Shown here piece after piece: positions 8,298 to 16,434 of a DNA stretch of 21,355 nucleotides. Positions within the stretch are counted from its first letter, which is position 1, and the number at the start of each line of letters is the position of its first letter. The position numbers and the translations under genes are program-made. Source of the DNA: Bacteroidales bacterium H5 (lineage in GTDB: Bacteria; Bacteroidota; Bacteroidia; Bacteroidales; Muribaculaceae). The notes under the pieces are model-generated. The model ran no database searches. It was not told where the DNA came from and saw nothing but the letters and a program-made list of their open reading frames with translations. The DNA is taken from assembly GCA_001701225.1 (NCBI GenBank), contig DAAQ01000035.1, positions 28,313 to 49,667 on the forward strand. Reading direction: 5' to 3'.

Positions 8298-8918
8298 ATG
8301 ATTCAAACACCCGAAATGATGACAACAGGCCCTAAGGATGAAAGCGTTGCGGCAGTGCCCTCGGGCGTTGGCGACGCCGTAGGCGTGGACAACCGCAAAT
8401 GGTTTGTCGCCATAGTCAACAACAATACCGAGAAGGCCGTCGGCGAGCGCATCGCCAAACTGGGCTTCGAGACATACGTCGCCACACAGACCGTCTACAG
8501 GACATGGCGCAACGGCAAACGTGCCCGCATAGAGCAGGTACTGCTCCCGGCGCTTGTCTTTGTGAGATGCACCGAGCGCGAGCGGCGCGAGCTGGTCAAC
8601 CTGCCCTATGTCAACAGGTTCATGACCAACAAGGCAGCCGACAGGGGCTCATCGCTCACAAGCCCTCTGGCCGTGATACCGCAGAGACAGATAGACACCC
8701 TGCGCTTCATGCTTGGCCAGTCAGACATCCCCGTCACATTCGTCAGCCGACCATACCGCGTGCATGACCGCATAAGGGTGGCCCGCGGCAAACTCACCGG
8801 CCTCGAGGGAGAGGTCGTCAGGACATCCGAAGGAAAGAGCGAGCTCATCGTGAGGATAGACATCCTCGGCTGCGCCTCGGTCTCCATCGACACCATCGAC
8901 GTTGAACCCCTTACCTGA
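8298..8918 (+). CDS. UpxY-family (NusG-like) transcription antiterminator
   Basis: A 206-residue NusG paralogue of the UpxY type, which in Bacteroides rides with RNA polymerase and stops early termination within its own polysaccharide operon. The start at 8298 is chosen because it lies just below the TAATTTTG promoter. The frame is open to 8211 but that extension crosses the promoter. The NGN domain begins at KWFVAIVNNNTEKAV (Trp35) and contains the typical VLLPALVFVRC strand (81-91). A KOW-type domain follows at about 153-185 (YRVHDRIRVARGKLTGLEGEVV). The first ~33 residues are an uncharacterised leader. It is the first gene of the glycan locus, 33 bases before the flippase, as expected for this family. 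Confidence 0.88.
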   Translation: MIQTPEMMTTGPKDESVAAVPSGVGDAVGVDNRKWFVAIVNNNTEKAVGERIAKLGFETYVATQTVYRTWRNGKRARIEQVLLPALVFVRCTERERRELVNLPYVNRFMTNKAADRGSSLTSPLAVIPQRQIDTLRFMLGQSDIPVTFVSRPYRVHDRIRVARGKLTGLEGEVVRTSEGKSELIVRIDILGCASVSIDTIDVEPLT

Positions 8919-8951
8919 CATTTAAAGACACCAATTCCGACCAAGAGACAG

Positions 8952-10475
8952 ATGCCGAGCGAAGCCAATAGACGGATAGCCCGAAACACATTGTTCCTAT
9001 ATATACGGCAACTTGTCGTTATGGGCGTCTCGCTCTTCACGTTCCGCCTGATATTGAAACTGCTCGGTGTCGACGACTACGGCACATACAGTGCAATCGG
9101 TGGAGTCATCATAATGTTCTCGTTCCTCGCTGGAGCCATGACGCAAGCCACACAGAGGTACCTCTCGTTTTACCTCGGGAAGAACGATATGCATGGGCTC
9201 AGGAGAATATTCTCCATGAGTGTCAATACATACATGATATTCTGTCTGGTCATCTTCTTATTGGCCGAGACTTTGGGACTGTGGTTTGTCAACACATATA
9301 TGAAGTTTCCGACGACGTCACACACCACAGTCAATATCGTCTACCAGTTCACCATATTCACCCTGATGGTGCAGATGATGCAGCTACCCTACCGGAGTGC
9401 CATAATCGCACATGAGAAAATGAATTTTTTCGCATATCTCAGTGTTATCGAGGCTCTGATGAAACTGGGTGTAGTCGGTGTACTTTTCCTGATGGATTCC
9501 CATCGCCTCATCGGATATGTAGGCACGCTCTTTACCGTCTCGGTAATTGTCTGTCTGGCACATTGGTATTATACGAGACGGAGTTTCGAAGCATGCCGTT
9601 ATGTCAGGATGTGGGACCGCAATATGTTCCGCGAGCTCACATCATTCAGCGGATGGAATCTGCTCGGATCAATCAGCAACGTGGGTGCCCAGCAGGGACT
9701 TGATGTCCTCTTCAATATCTTTCTGGGTGTAGTGGTCAATGCGGCAATGGGTGTAACCACTCAGGTATGCAATGCAATAACATCGTTCGTAACCAATTTC
9801 CAGACAGCCTTTAATCCACAGATAATCAAGCTATTCGCCTCTGGCAATAAAGAAGAGTTCTTCACGCTCATCTTCAGGGCATCAAGAGTATCCTTCATAC
9901 TGCTCTTCGTGCTCGGACTTCCAGTAATCGTATGCTGCAGGCCCATACTCAACCTGTGGCTCACAGAAGTGCCTGAATACTCTATCTCATTCATACAACT
10001 GATGCTTATTTTCAGCCTGATAGATGCACTCTCCGGGCCATTGTGGACCTCGGCACAGGCATCCGGAAACATCAGGAACTATATGCTGATCATGGCATCG
10101 CTCATATTTCTCAACGTCCCTATAGCATACCTGCTGCTTAAGCTCGGCTACAGCCCTGTCTATGTAATTACGACTAAGGTCATTATCAATTTCATAACAC
10201 ATAATGTCAGGATATTATATCTGAAAGGGCTTATCGGGTTTCCTGTCGCAGAATATTACCGCAAAGTGATGTTTCCCGTCATGCTGGCATTCGGCATAGC
10301 CGCTCCAGGCCCCTGGATTCTCCGCAATGTCAACTCCGGACTTGGCTGGCACATCCTGATTTTTGCATTCGCCCTCATCCTGGCAATAGTCACATCATGG
10401 TTCATACTTCTGTCACACAACGAGAGGAGAACCATTACTGACAAACTTAAAACTATCAGACTTAAGCACAGATAG
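8952..10475 (+). CDS. Wzx-like oligosaccharide flippase
   Basis: Integral inner-membrane protein of 507 residues in the MATE/MVF (polysaccharide transport) superfamily. It moves lipid-linked oligosaccharide from the inner to the outer leaflet. The N-terminus carries the Bacteroidota flippase signature (RNTLFLYIRQLVVMG, then LGVDDYGTYSAIGG). Hydrophobic segments run throughout, compatible with 12-14 helices, and the C-terminus is short and basic (RRTITDKLKTIRLKHR). Codon and base use are more AT-rich than in the flanking esterase, ung or U32 genes. It follows upxY by 33 bases and is followed by the ferredoxin-like gene after 10 bases, so all belong to one transcript. The actual glycan is unknown. 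Confidence 0.88.
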   Translation: MPSEANRRIARNTLFLYIRQLVVMGVSLFTFRLILKLLGVDDYGTYSAIGGVIIMFSFLAGAMTQATQRYLSFYLGKNDMHGLRRIFSMSVNTYMIFCLVIFLLAETLGLWFVNTYMKFPTTSHTTVNIVYQFTIFTLMVQMMQLPYRSAIIAHEKMNFFAYLSVIEALMKLGVVGVLFLMDSHRLIGYVGTLFTVSVIVCLAHWYYTRRSFEACRYVRMWDRNMFRELTSFSGWNLLGSISNVGAQQGLDVLFNIFLGVVVNAAMGVTTQVCNAITSFVTNFQTAFNPQIIKLFASGNKEEFFTLIFRASRVSFILLFVLGLPVIVCCRPILNLWLTEVPEYSISFIQLMLIFSLIDALSGPLWTSAQASGNIRNYMLIMASLIFLNVPIAYLLLKLGYSPVYVITTKVIINFITHNVRILYLKGLIGFPVAEYYRKVMFPVMLAFGIAAPGPWILRNVNSGLGWHILIFAFALILAIVTSWFILLSHNERRTITDKLKTIRLKHR

Positions 10476-10485
10476 TACGGAGAAT

Positions 10486-11643
10486 ATGGATAAAACCTGC
10501 AGCTATGAGATTTGTACAGGATGCGGAGGGTGCGAGGCCATCTGCCCAAAACAGTGCATATCGTTTCAGGCTGCCTCTGACGGGCATATCTATCCACACA
10601 TCAACACCGATGTATGCATAGACTGTGGACTGTGCCGCAAAGTATGTCCGCCATTAATTGACAACGGCCTATACCCTGCTGCAAAAGCTCTGGCCGCCGT
10701 CATTGATGACCCGGAACAATATCAGGCATCGACCTCAGGTGGGGCAGCCATGGCCATCTCCAGACTGACACTGACGGACGGGGGAGTTGTATATGGCTGC
10801 GCATCACTGCCCGGATCTGACATCAGGCATATCCGTGTGACATGCGTGGAAGACCTCGCGAAACTGCAAGGCTCGAAATATGTGCGCAGCGACCTCTCCG
10901 AAATCTTCAGGCCACTGCGTCAGGATGTCCGTGCCTCCCTCCCGGTGACATTTATCGGCACTCCATGCCAATGCGCCACAATCAAGGCCCTATTCAGGAA
11001 TCGTCCGGACAATCTGCTGCTTGTAGACCTTGTATGCCACGGAATCCCATCACTGAAATTTCTCCACGATGACCTGACGAGACACAGATGCGATCTCCAC
11101 ATGGTCGACCGCATATCATTCCGCGATGGGAATATCTTCCGGCTAAAGGTAGAACATATAGGAAAAGAAGGTACCGACATTCTCTATCACTCCCCGGATA
11201 CTTACGGCAACGGCATCAGGGACATCTATTACGACTCATTTCTGAAAGGATATTCTTTCAGAAACAGTTGCTATGTCTGTCCATTCGCACGGCCTGAGCG
11301 CTGTTCCGACATGACGATAGGTGATTTCTGGGGATATGGCCGAAAGAAACCGCTTCCTAAGCTCATAGATCATCCGCACGGACTGTCGCTGATACTACCC
11401 ATCACCCCAAAAGGCCACGCGATGGCACATCGGCTCGGCACATTGATGAATCTGTGCGAGCGTCCTGTCGATGAAGCCATAGAAGGCAACTCTCAGCTCA
11501 TGCATCCGTTCAGGAAGAGACCCGAGATAAAGGTGTTCCGGTATCTGGCCGCGACAATCGGCCCATTCCGGGCATACACCATCATCACCGCGGCCAAGAA
11601 ACTGTATATGAATTTGAAACCCAAGGGACACAACGGCAGATGA
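10486..11643 (+). CDS. Ferredoxin / F420 hydrogenase-dehydrogenase beta-subunit family protein
   Basis: A 385-residue soluble redox protein. The N-terminus holds two 4Fe-4S ferredoxin motifs (Cys10, 13, 16, 20 and Cys44, 47, 50, 54, each ending CP). The rest matches the coenzyme F420 hydrogenase/dehydrogenase beta family (STSGGAAMAISR; GTPCQCATIKALF; LVDLVCHGIPS; CPFARPERCSDMTIGDFWG with further cysteines). Members in Bacteroidota polysaccharide loci almost always sit beside pyruvyl transferase genes, as here, where the next gene starts in the ATGA overlap. Despite the family name, Bacteroidota do not make F420, so the flavin/cofactor and substrate are unknown. A sugar or lipid-linked sugar redox step is inference. 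Confidence 0.85.
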   Translation: MDKTCSYEICTGCGGCEAICPKQCISFQAASDGHIYPHINTDVCIDCGLCRKVCPPLIDNGLYPAAKALAAVIDDPEQYQASTSGGAAMAISRLTLTDGGVVYGCASLPGSDIRHIRVTCVEDLAKLQGSKYVRSDLSEIFRPLRQDVRASLPVTFIGTPCQCATIKALFRNRPDNLLLVDLVCHGIPSLKFLHDDLTRHRCDLHMVDRISFRDGNIFRLKVEHIGKEGTDILYHSPDTYGNGIRDIYYDSFLKGYSFRNSCYVCPFARPERCSDMTIGDFWGYGRKKPLPKLIDHPHGLSLILPITPKGHAMAHRLGTLMNLCERPVDEAIEGNSQLMHPFRKRPEIKVFRYLAATIGPFRAYTIITAAKKLYMNLKPKGHNGR

Positions 11644-12749
11644 GGACTTCGGCGACAATAACATTCCACGCATGCCATAATTACGGCTCAATGCTTCAGG
11701 CTTATTCCCTGCAGCAAGTGATAAAGTCGCTCGGCATAGAGAACGAAATCATAAACTTGCGCACTGATGCCCAGCGGCGCATGTACACAGATCCACGCAG
11801 ACGGAGCCTTAAAAGCAGAATAGGACATCTCGGACTCGGGATGTTTTTTGACAGATACGCTTGGCAGCTTGCCCGTAAATATGACCTGTTCGAGCAGTTC
11901 ATGGCCGAGAACCTGACGCTGACACCCGAGGTGTCTGATCCCCGCGAGTTGACAAAGAGATATGACTGCTATGTCACAGGCAGTGACCAGTGCTGGAACA
12001 CACGGTGCAGGGATTTCAACTGGGCATACTATCTCGACTTTACCGACTCGGCACAAAAAATATCATACTCATCGAGCATAGGTCCATTCTCACACGACAT
12101 TGAGGCCGGGCGCGTGAGAGAATTTGTCAAGGATTTCAAGGCCATAAGTGTCCGCGACAGTGGCACACAGAGATTCATCACCGAACTGACCGGCCAAGAG
12201 CCTGTCATACTTCCCGACCCAGCCCTGCTTCCTGAGATCTCGGTATGGAATAACCTCATAGCCCCAAAGCCACTGATAGAGCATCCATATCTGTTCTTCT
12301 ACACTCCCTATCGGCGAGATGGGATGTATGATGTGGCCGAACACCTGTCATCATCACTTAATCTGCCAGTGGTGACATCGCTTCTCACGGACTACCGTCA
12401 TGAGGTATCCTTGCGCGTCAAAGGACACCTTAAGGCACGGCTGGATGTCGGGCCACTGGAGTTCCTCAATCTTGTGAAGAATGCCGACGCAGTGCTGAGC
12501 GGTTCATTCCATGCCCTGCTGTTCGCCTTGATATTCCATGTTCCTGTCTGGGCATTTGACGGCGACACTGACCTGCGCATGAACCAGATACTGCAGAACT
12601 ATGGTCTGTCGGACAGGGCCATATCAAAAAAAGATGTACTGGAGAAAGCTCCGCACACGATGGAAATTGACTATGCGGCTGCCGACGCATACATAGTGGC
12701 ACAACGCATCAAGGCATTTGACTATCTACGCACAAACCTCATCTGCTGA
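11640..12749 (+). CDS. Polysaccharide pyruvyl transferase family protein
   Basis: A 369-residue GT-B-like enzyme predicted to transfer pyruvate from phosphoenolpyruvate to a sugar in a growing glycan, giving a pyruvate ketal and a negative charge. Family marks are the N-terminal FHACHNYGSMLQAYSLQQ, GSDQCWN, ISYSSSIG, ISVRDSGTQ, the strand VILPDPALL, and the C-terminal VLSGSFHALLFALIFHVPVWAF. The start overlaps the previous stop by four bases (ATGA), and the stop shares a base with the next start (TGATG), so translation is probably coupled across the three genes. Some family members in these loci may use other acceptors or carry out different chemistry. Confidence 0.88.
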   Translation: MRTSATITFHACHNYGSMLQAYSLQQVIKSLGIENEIINLRTDAQRRMYTDPRRRSLKSRIGHLGLGMFFDRYAWQLARKYDLFEQFMAENLTLTPEVSDPRELTKRYDCYVTGSDQCWNTRCRDFNWAYYLDFTDSAQKISYSSSIGPFSHDIEAGRVREFVKDFKAISVRDSGTQRFITELTGQEPVILPDPALLPEISVWNNLIAPKPLIEHPYLFFYTPYRRDGMYDVAEHLSSSLNLPVVTSLLTDYRHEVSLRVKGHLKARLDVGPLEFLNLVKNADAVLSGSFHALLFALIFHVPVWAFDGDTDLRMNQILQNYGLSDRAISKKDVLEKAPHTMEIDYAAADAYIVAQRIKAFDYLRTNLIC

Positions 12750-13729
12750 TGGACCATCCCAAAGTCTCTGTCATAATACCGGTCTACGGCGTGGAGAAAT
12801 ATATCGCACGCTGCGTCCGCTCACTGTTCGGCCAGACACTCGATGACATCGAATTCATATTTGTCAATGACTGTACCCCCGATAACAGCATAGGTGTACT
12901 GCGCAAGATACTTGAGGAATATCCCAGGCGAAAAGATTGTGTTACGGTATATGATCATCCCGTCAACCGTGGCCTGGCCGTATCGCGCATAGACGGCATA
13001 CATCTGGCCAAAGGGGAATATATCATAGCCTGCGACAGCGACGACTGGGTTGAGTCGACGATGTATGAACTGATGTACAACGAAGCCATCAGGACAGACG
13101 CCGACATTGTGGGTTGTGACTATCTGTTGGAGTATGGGGACAGAACCGAGACACGGCGCCAGGATTTCACACTCGGGCAGACCGACATGATAAACGAGAT
13201 GCTTTCAGGCGGCAAAGTCGAGGGCTATATCTGGAACCGTATGGTAAGGAGGTCATTTTATGTCTCGAACGGATTCAAGGCTCCCGAAGACGTGAGCCTG
13301 CTTGAAGACATGGCCGTGACAGTGCCGATGCATCTCATAACAGAAAAAGTGGCATACGTCGGGCAACCGCTATACCACTACAACCGCAGCAATATCGGTA
13401 GCCTAACCGCGGCCAAGACAATACGTAGTGTCAACTCCGAGCTAAAAGTATTTGACATGCTGGCCCCCATGCTCTCGGACACAAGATTCATTGACAGCTA
13501 CAGGCAGCGCCTTGTATCTGCCATCAGACCGTTGCTCAACAAATACGAGACACTTGACGTTGACCGCTGGCGCAGATACGGACTCGACATACCGGCCCAC
13601 ATGTTTCACGAACGGAACTACCGGATGCTACGCTTCCTGGCCGTCCACAACCTCAAGCCCCTCAACCGCCTGATGGCATGGGGACATCATCTATTGTGTA
13701 AGGCCGGGATTGTACACGAGCACTCCTGA
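12749..13729 (+). CDS. Glycosyltransferase family 2
   Basis: A 326-residue cytosolic or membrane-associated GT-A enzyme. It opens with KVSVIIPVYGVEKYIARCVRS. It has the nucleotide-sugar block FIFVNDCTPDNS (Asp41) and the metal-binding DSDD (Asp96-Asp99, the DXD motif) after EYIIAC. A LLEDMAV acidic motif, probably the catalytic base region, follows in the second half. No membrane helix is seen. It is the last gene of the glycan operon, starting within the stop of the pyruvyl transferase gene. The donor and acceptor sugars cannot be told from sequence. It is the only glycosyltransferase in this locus. Confidence 0.92.
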   Translation: MDHPKVSVIIPVYGVEKYIARCVRSLFGQTLDDIEFIFVNDCTPDNSIGVLRKILEEYPRRKDCVTVYDHPVNRGLAVSRIDGIHLAKGEYIIACDSDDWVESTMYELMYNEAIRTDADIVGCDYLLEYGDRTETRRQDFTLGQTDMINEMLSGGKVEGYIWNRMVRRSFYVSNGFKAPEDVSLLEDMAVTVPMHLITEKVAYVGQPLYHYNRSNIGSLTAAKTIRSVNSELKVFDMLAPMLSDTRFIDSYRQRLVSAIRPLLNKYETLDVDRWRRYGLDIPAHMFHERNYRMLRFLAVHNLKPLNRLMAWGHHLLCKAGIVHEHS

Positions 13730-13781
13730 CCAACATATCTCCCGGAGATTGTATATGCGGTGTGTGCCGGTATAGGTACGC

Positions 13782-13817
13782 ATCGTTTTTTTTTGTATTT
13801 TTGCAAAAAAAAACGAT
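13782..13817 (+). promoter_or_regulatory. ung promoter inside a T9/A9 inverted repeat
   Basis: Thirteen-base perfect arms, ATCG plus nine T (13782-13794) and nine A plus CGAT (13805-13817), end directly before the ung ATG at 13818. The 10-base centre contains the -7 element TATTTTTG (13796-13803). The -33 region has no good TTTG. Transcription would begin near 13809, so the leader would be very short. The T run could also help end the incoming glycan-operon transcript. Confidence 0.55.
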
Positions 13818-14480
13818 ATGGACGTCAGAATAGAACCTTCATGGAAGAGTGCGCTGGCTGCGGAGTGGGACAAGCCTTATTTCAAGGCGCTGACCGATTT
13901 CGTGCGCCACGAGTATGCCACGCAGACCGTCTATCCGCCCGCGGGACGTATCTTCGCGGCCTTTGATGCCTGTCCGTTCGACGACGTGAAGGTGGTGATA
14001 CTCGGCCAGGACCCCTATCATGGGCCGGGACAGGCCAACGGCCTCAGTTTCTCGGTCAATCCGGGTGTCGAGATTCCGCGCTCGCTGCAGAACATATACC
14101 GCGAGCTTCACGACGACCTGGGCATCACCCCTCCCCTCTCGGGCGACCTGAGCCGCTGGGCACGTCAGGGCGTGATGCTGCTCAACGCCACGCTGACCGT
14201 CGAGGCCGGACGTGCCGGGTCGCATCAGGGACACGGATGGGAGGAGCTGACAGACGCCGCAATACAGCAGCTCGCCACACGCCGCGAGGGTCTGGTATTC
14301 ATCCTCTGGGGGGCATACGCCCAACGCAAGGGGGCCTTCATAGACCGCACGCGCCACTGCGTCATCTCGTCGCCCCACCCCTCGCCCCTCAGCGCGGCCA
14401 GAGGATTCTTCGGCTCGCGTCCCTTCTCGCGTGCCAACCAGTATCTTATCTCCCAGGGTAAAACGCCTATCGAATGGTGA
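13818..14480 (+). CDS. ung: Uracil-DNA glycosylase (family 1)
   Basis: A 220-residue base-excision repair enzyme that removes uracil from DNA. The catalytic water-activating block GQDPYHG is at 63-69 (Asp65), followed by the uracil-binding GLSFSV (75-80). LLNATLTVE (121-129) corresponds to the LLN motif, and the DNA-intercalating loop HPSPLSA begins at His187. Length and all motifs are those of a full active family 1 enzyme. The next gene, the T9SS plug protein, begins 7 bases before the ung stop, so the two are probably co-transcribed and translationally coupled. Confidence 0.97.
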   Translation: MDVRIEPSWKSALAAEWDKPYFKALTDFVRHEYATQTVYPPAGRIFAAFDACPFDDVKVVILGQDPYHGPGQANGLSFSVNPGVEIPRSLQNIYRELHDDLGITPPLSGDLSRWARQGVMLLNATLTVEAGRAGSHQGHGWEELTDAAIQQLATRREGLVFILWGAYAQRKGAFIDRTRHCVISSPHPSPLSAARGFFGSRPFSRANQYLISQGKTPIEW

Positions 14481-15733
14481 GGTGTGCCGTCATATCGCTG
14501 CTCTCGCTCATGGCGCTGTCGCTGTCGGCACAACAGCCCGACGACACGCGCCAGGGTATCCTACATCCGGCCTTCAGGACACTCGAGGTCTATGTGGAGG
14601 GCAACCGCTATGCCCCGCCGGTCATCAATCTCGCAGACCCGGCCGACCGTCTGGTGATTGAGTTTGACGAGCTGGCCGACGACCGCCGCTTCATGCGCTA
14701 CTCGCTCACCCACTGCGATGCCTCGTGGCGTCCCGAGGGGCTGGTGGAGTCTGAGTTTCTGGACGGATTCAACGAGGGGCAGGTCGAGACATACGATTTC
14801 TCGCAGGCCACCACCGTGCATTACGTCCACTATGTCATCGTCCTCCCCAACGACGAGATGCGCATCACCCAGCCGGGCAACTACCTGCTGCGGGTATATG
14901 ACGAGAGCGATCCCGATGCGACTCTGCTTCAGGCCAGATTCGGGGTGATGATACCCGAGGCCAACATCGGCCTCACGGCGACATCGCGCACAGACATAGA
15001 CTCGAACGAGGCACACCAGCAGCTCGGCATAACCATAGACACCCATAACATGCGGCTCGACGACCCCTTTACCGACCTGCGGGTAGTCATCACCCAGAAC
15101 GGGCGTCCCGACAATGAGGTGACGCTCGTCACCCCGCAGCGCGTAGGGGGCGACAGGGTGTATTACGAGCATCTGCGCCCCCTCATCTTCGAGGCCGGAA
15201 ACGAATACCGCCGCTTTGAGACTGTCTCGCTCTATTATCCCGGCATGGGTGTCGAGTGGATAGACCGCGAGGCCCCGGTCACCAACATGGGACTTGCCAC
15301 CGACACCCCGCGCCGTGGCTATCTGTATGACCAGACCCAGCACGGACGCTTTCTTGTGCGCGACACGCAGGTGGCCGACCCGGCGACACAGGCCGACTAT
15401 GTGCTGACGCATTTCTCGCTCGAGATGCCGAAGATGGAGGATGGCGACATATTCATCGACGGCGACCTCACACAGCGGCGCCTCGACCCGATGTCGCGCA
15501 TGGTGTGGAACAATGCCACAGGGCGCTACGAACAGTCGCTGCTGCTCAAACAGGGAGCATACAACTATCAATATCTGTTCGTGCCCTCGGGCTCGGAGCG
15601 CGGGCAGACCGCACCCGTCGAGGGGGACAGCTATCAGACCGTCAACGAGTACACAGTGCGGGTCTATCACCGACCGCGCGGCACACGGTTTGACCGCCTC
15701 GTAGGCGTCTCGACCATAACAACAGGAACATGA
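14474..15733 (+). CDS. Type IX secretion system plug protein (DUF5103)
   Basis: A 419-residue exported protein. It has a signal peptide (first ~19 residues, ending LSAQ) followed by the DUF5103 pattern: an N-terminal beta domain (RTLEVYVEGNRYAPPVINL; YSLTHCDASWRPEGLVESEFLDGF) and a long beta-rich C-terminal part (NMRLDDPFTDLRVVITQNGRPDN; GNEYRRFETVSLYYPGMGV; GAYNYQYLF). In T9SS bacteria this family plugs the periplasmic side of the SprA translocon. Many gut Bacteroidales keep the gene though T9SS status varies, so the gene alone does not prove a working system. It overlaps ung by 7 bases and the DUF3109 gene by 4. Confidence 0.88.
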   Translation: MVRCAVISLLSLMALSLSAQQPDDTRQGILHPAFRTLEVYVEGNRYAPPVINLADPADRLVIEFDELADDRRFMRYSLTHCDASWRPEGLVESEFLDGFNEGQVETYDFSQATTVHYVHYVIVLPNDEMRITQPGNYLLRVYDESDPDATLLQARFGVMIPEANIGLTATSRTDIDSNEAHQQLGITIDTHNMRLDDPFTDLRVVITQNGRPDNEVTLVTPQRVGGDRVYYEHLRPLIFEAGNEYRRFETVSLYYPGMGVEWIDREAPVTNMGLATDTPRRGYLYDQTQHGRFLVRDTQVADPATQADYVLTHFSLEMPKMEDGDIFIDGDLTQRRLDPMSRMVWNNATGRYEQSLLLKQGAYNYQYLFVPSGSERGQTAPVEGDSYQTVNEYTVRVYHRPRGTRFDRLVGVSTITTGT

Positions 15734-16347
15734 CCGAAACCACCGAAGAAACAATGCTTGAAATACAGGATACCCTTGTGTCGCTCGACCTCATCAAGCG
15801 ATATTTCTGCTGCGACATAGACAAGTGCAAGGGGCAGTGCTGCATCGAGGGTGATGCGGGCGCCCCGCTCACTCCGACGGAACGCGACACCATCGAGGCC
15901 CTGATGCCCACCTTGCGTCCCGACCTGCTGCCCCGCGCCATCGAACGCATCGACGAGGAGGGGGGCAGCTATATCGACGAGGAGGGTGACCTCGTGACCC
16001 AGATTGTCGACGGACGCAACTGCGTCTATACCTGCTATGCCCCCGGAGGGATATGCCAGTGCGCTATCGAGCGTGCATGCTCGGCGGGCAAGACGGGGGG
16101 TTTCCGCAAGCCAGAGTCGTGCGCGCTCTATCCCGTGCGCCTCACCACCTACCCGACATTCACCGCCGTCAACTATCACCGCTGGGACATCTGCCGCCCC
16201 GCCGAGAAATTAGGGCGCAAGCTGGGGCTGCGCGTCTACCAGTTCCTGAAAGGTCCCCTCACCGCCCGTTTCGGGCAGGCATGGTATGACGAGCTCTGCG
16301 AAGCCGCCGACGCCTACCTCGCCGAATACGGCTCCCCCGAAGACTGA
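15730..16347 (+). CDS. DUF3109 family cysteine-rich protein
   Basis: A 205-residue soluble protein typical of Bacteroidota. The cysteine cluster Cys27-Cys28...Cys33...Cys37-Cys38 lies in CCDIDKCKGQCC, followed by the family phrase IEGDAGAPLT. Further cysteines occur at NCVYTCYAPGGICQCAIERAC and ESCALYPVRL, a pattern shared with the YkgJ-type zinc or iron-sulfur proteins. Function is unknown and metal binding is likely. The ATG overlaps the stop of the plug gene (ATGA). An internal ATG at 15754 (MLEIQDTLVSLD) is a possible alternative start and closer to the usual N-terminus. Confidence 0.88.
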   Translation: MTETTEETMLEIQDTLVSLDLIKRYFCCDIDKCKGQCCIEGDAGAPLTPTERDTIEALMPTLRPDLLPRAIERIDEEGGSYIDEEGDLVTQIVDGRNCVYTCYAPGGICQCAIERACSAGKTGGFRKPESCALYPVRLTTYPTFTAVNYHRWDICRPAEKLGRKLGLRVYQFLKGPLTARFGQAWYDELCEAADAYLAEYGSPED

Positions 16348-16353
16348 AACGCC

Positions 16354-16428
16354 TTCTAATTCCTAATTCCTCATTTCTCATTCCTAATTGTCTCCTCATT
16401 TCTAATTCCTAATTCCTCATTTCTCATT
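16354..16428. repeat. Duplicated 29-base intergenic repeat
   Basis: Two identical 29-base copies (16354-16382 and 16400-16428), each starting TTCTAATTCCTAATTCCTCA and ending TTTCTCATT, lie between DUF3109 and the U32 gene. They are separated by 17 bases of related sequence. The units are built of CTAATTC / CTCATTT subrepeats. Read on the other strand they would encode a RNEELGIRNEE-type string, which appears as spurious peptide in misannotated genes. Confidence 0.85.
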
Positions 16429-16434
16429 AAAAAA

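Noticed and set aside
13737..13749. Palindrome ATCTCC-C-GGAGAT after the GT2 gene as a terminator
   Set aside because: The loop would be a single base and no T run follows directly. It is too small to call.
14561..15754. 397-codon minus-strand frame opposite the plug gene
   Set aside because: No recognisable protein features. The plus-strand gene has a signal peptide and DUF5103 motifs and overlaps its neighbours in operon fashion.
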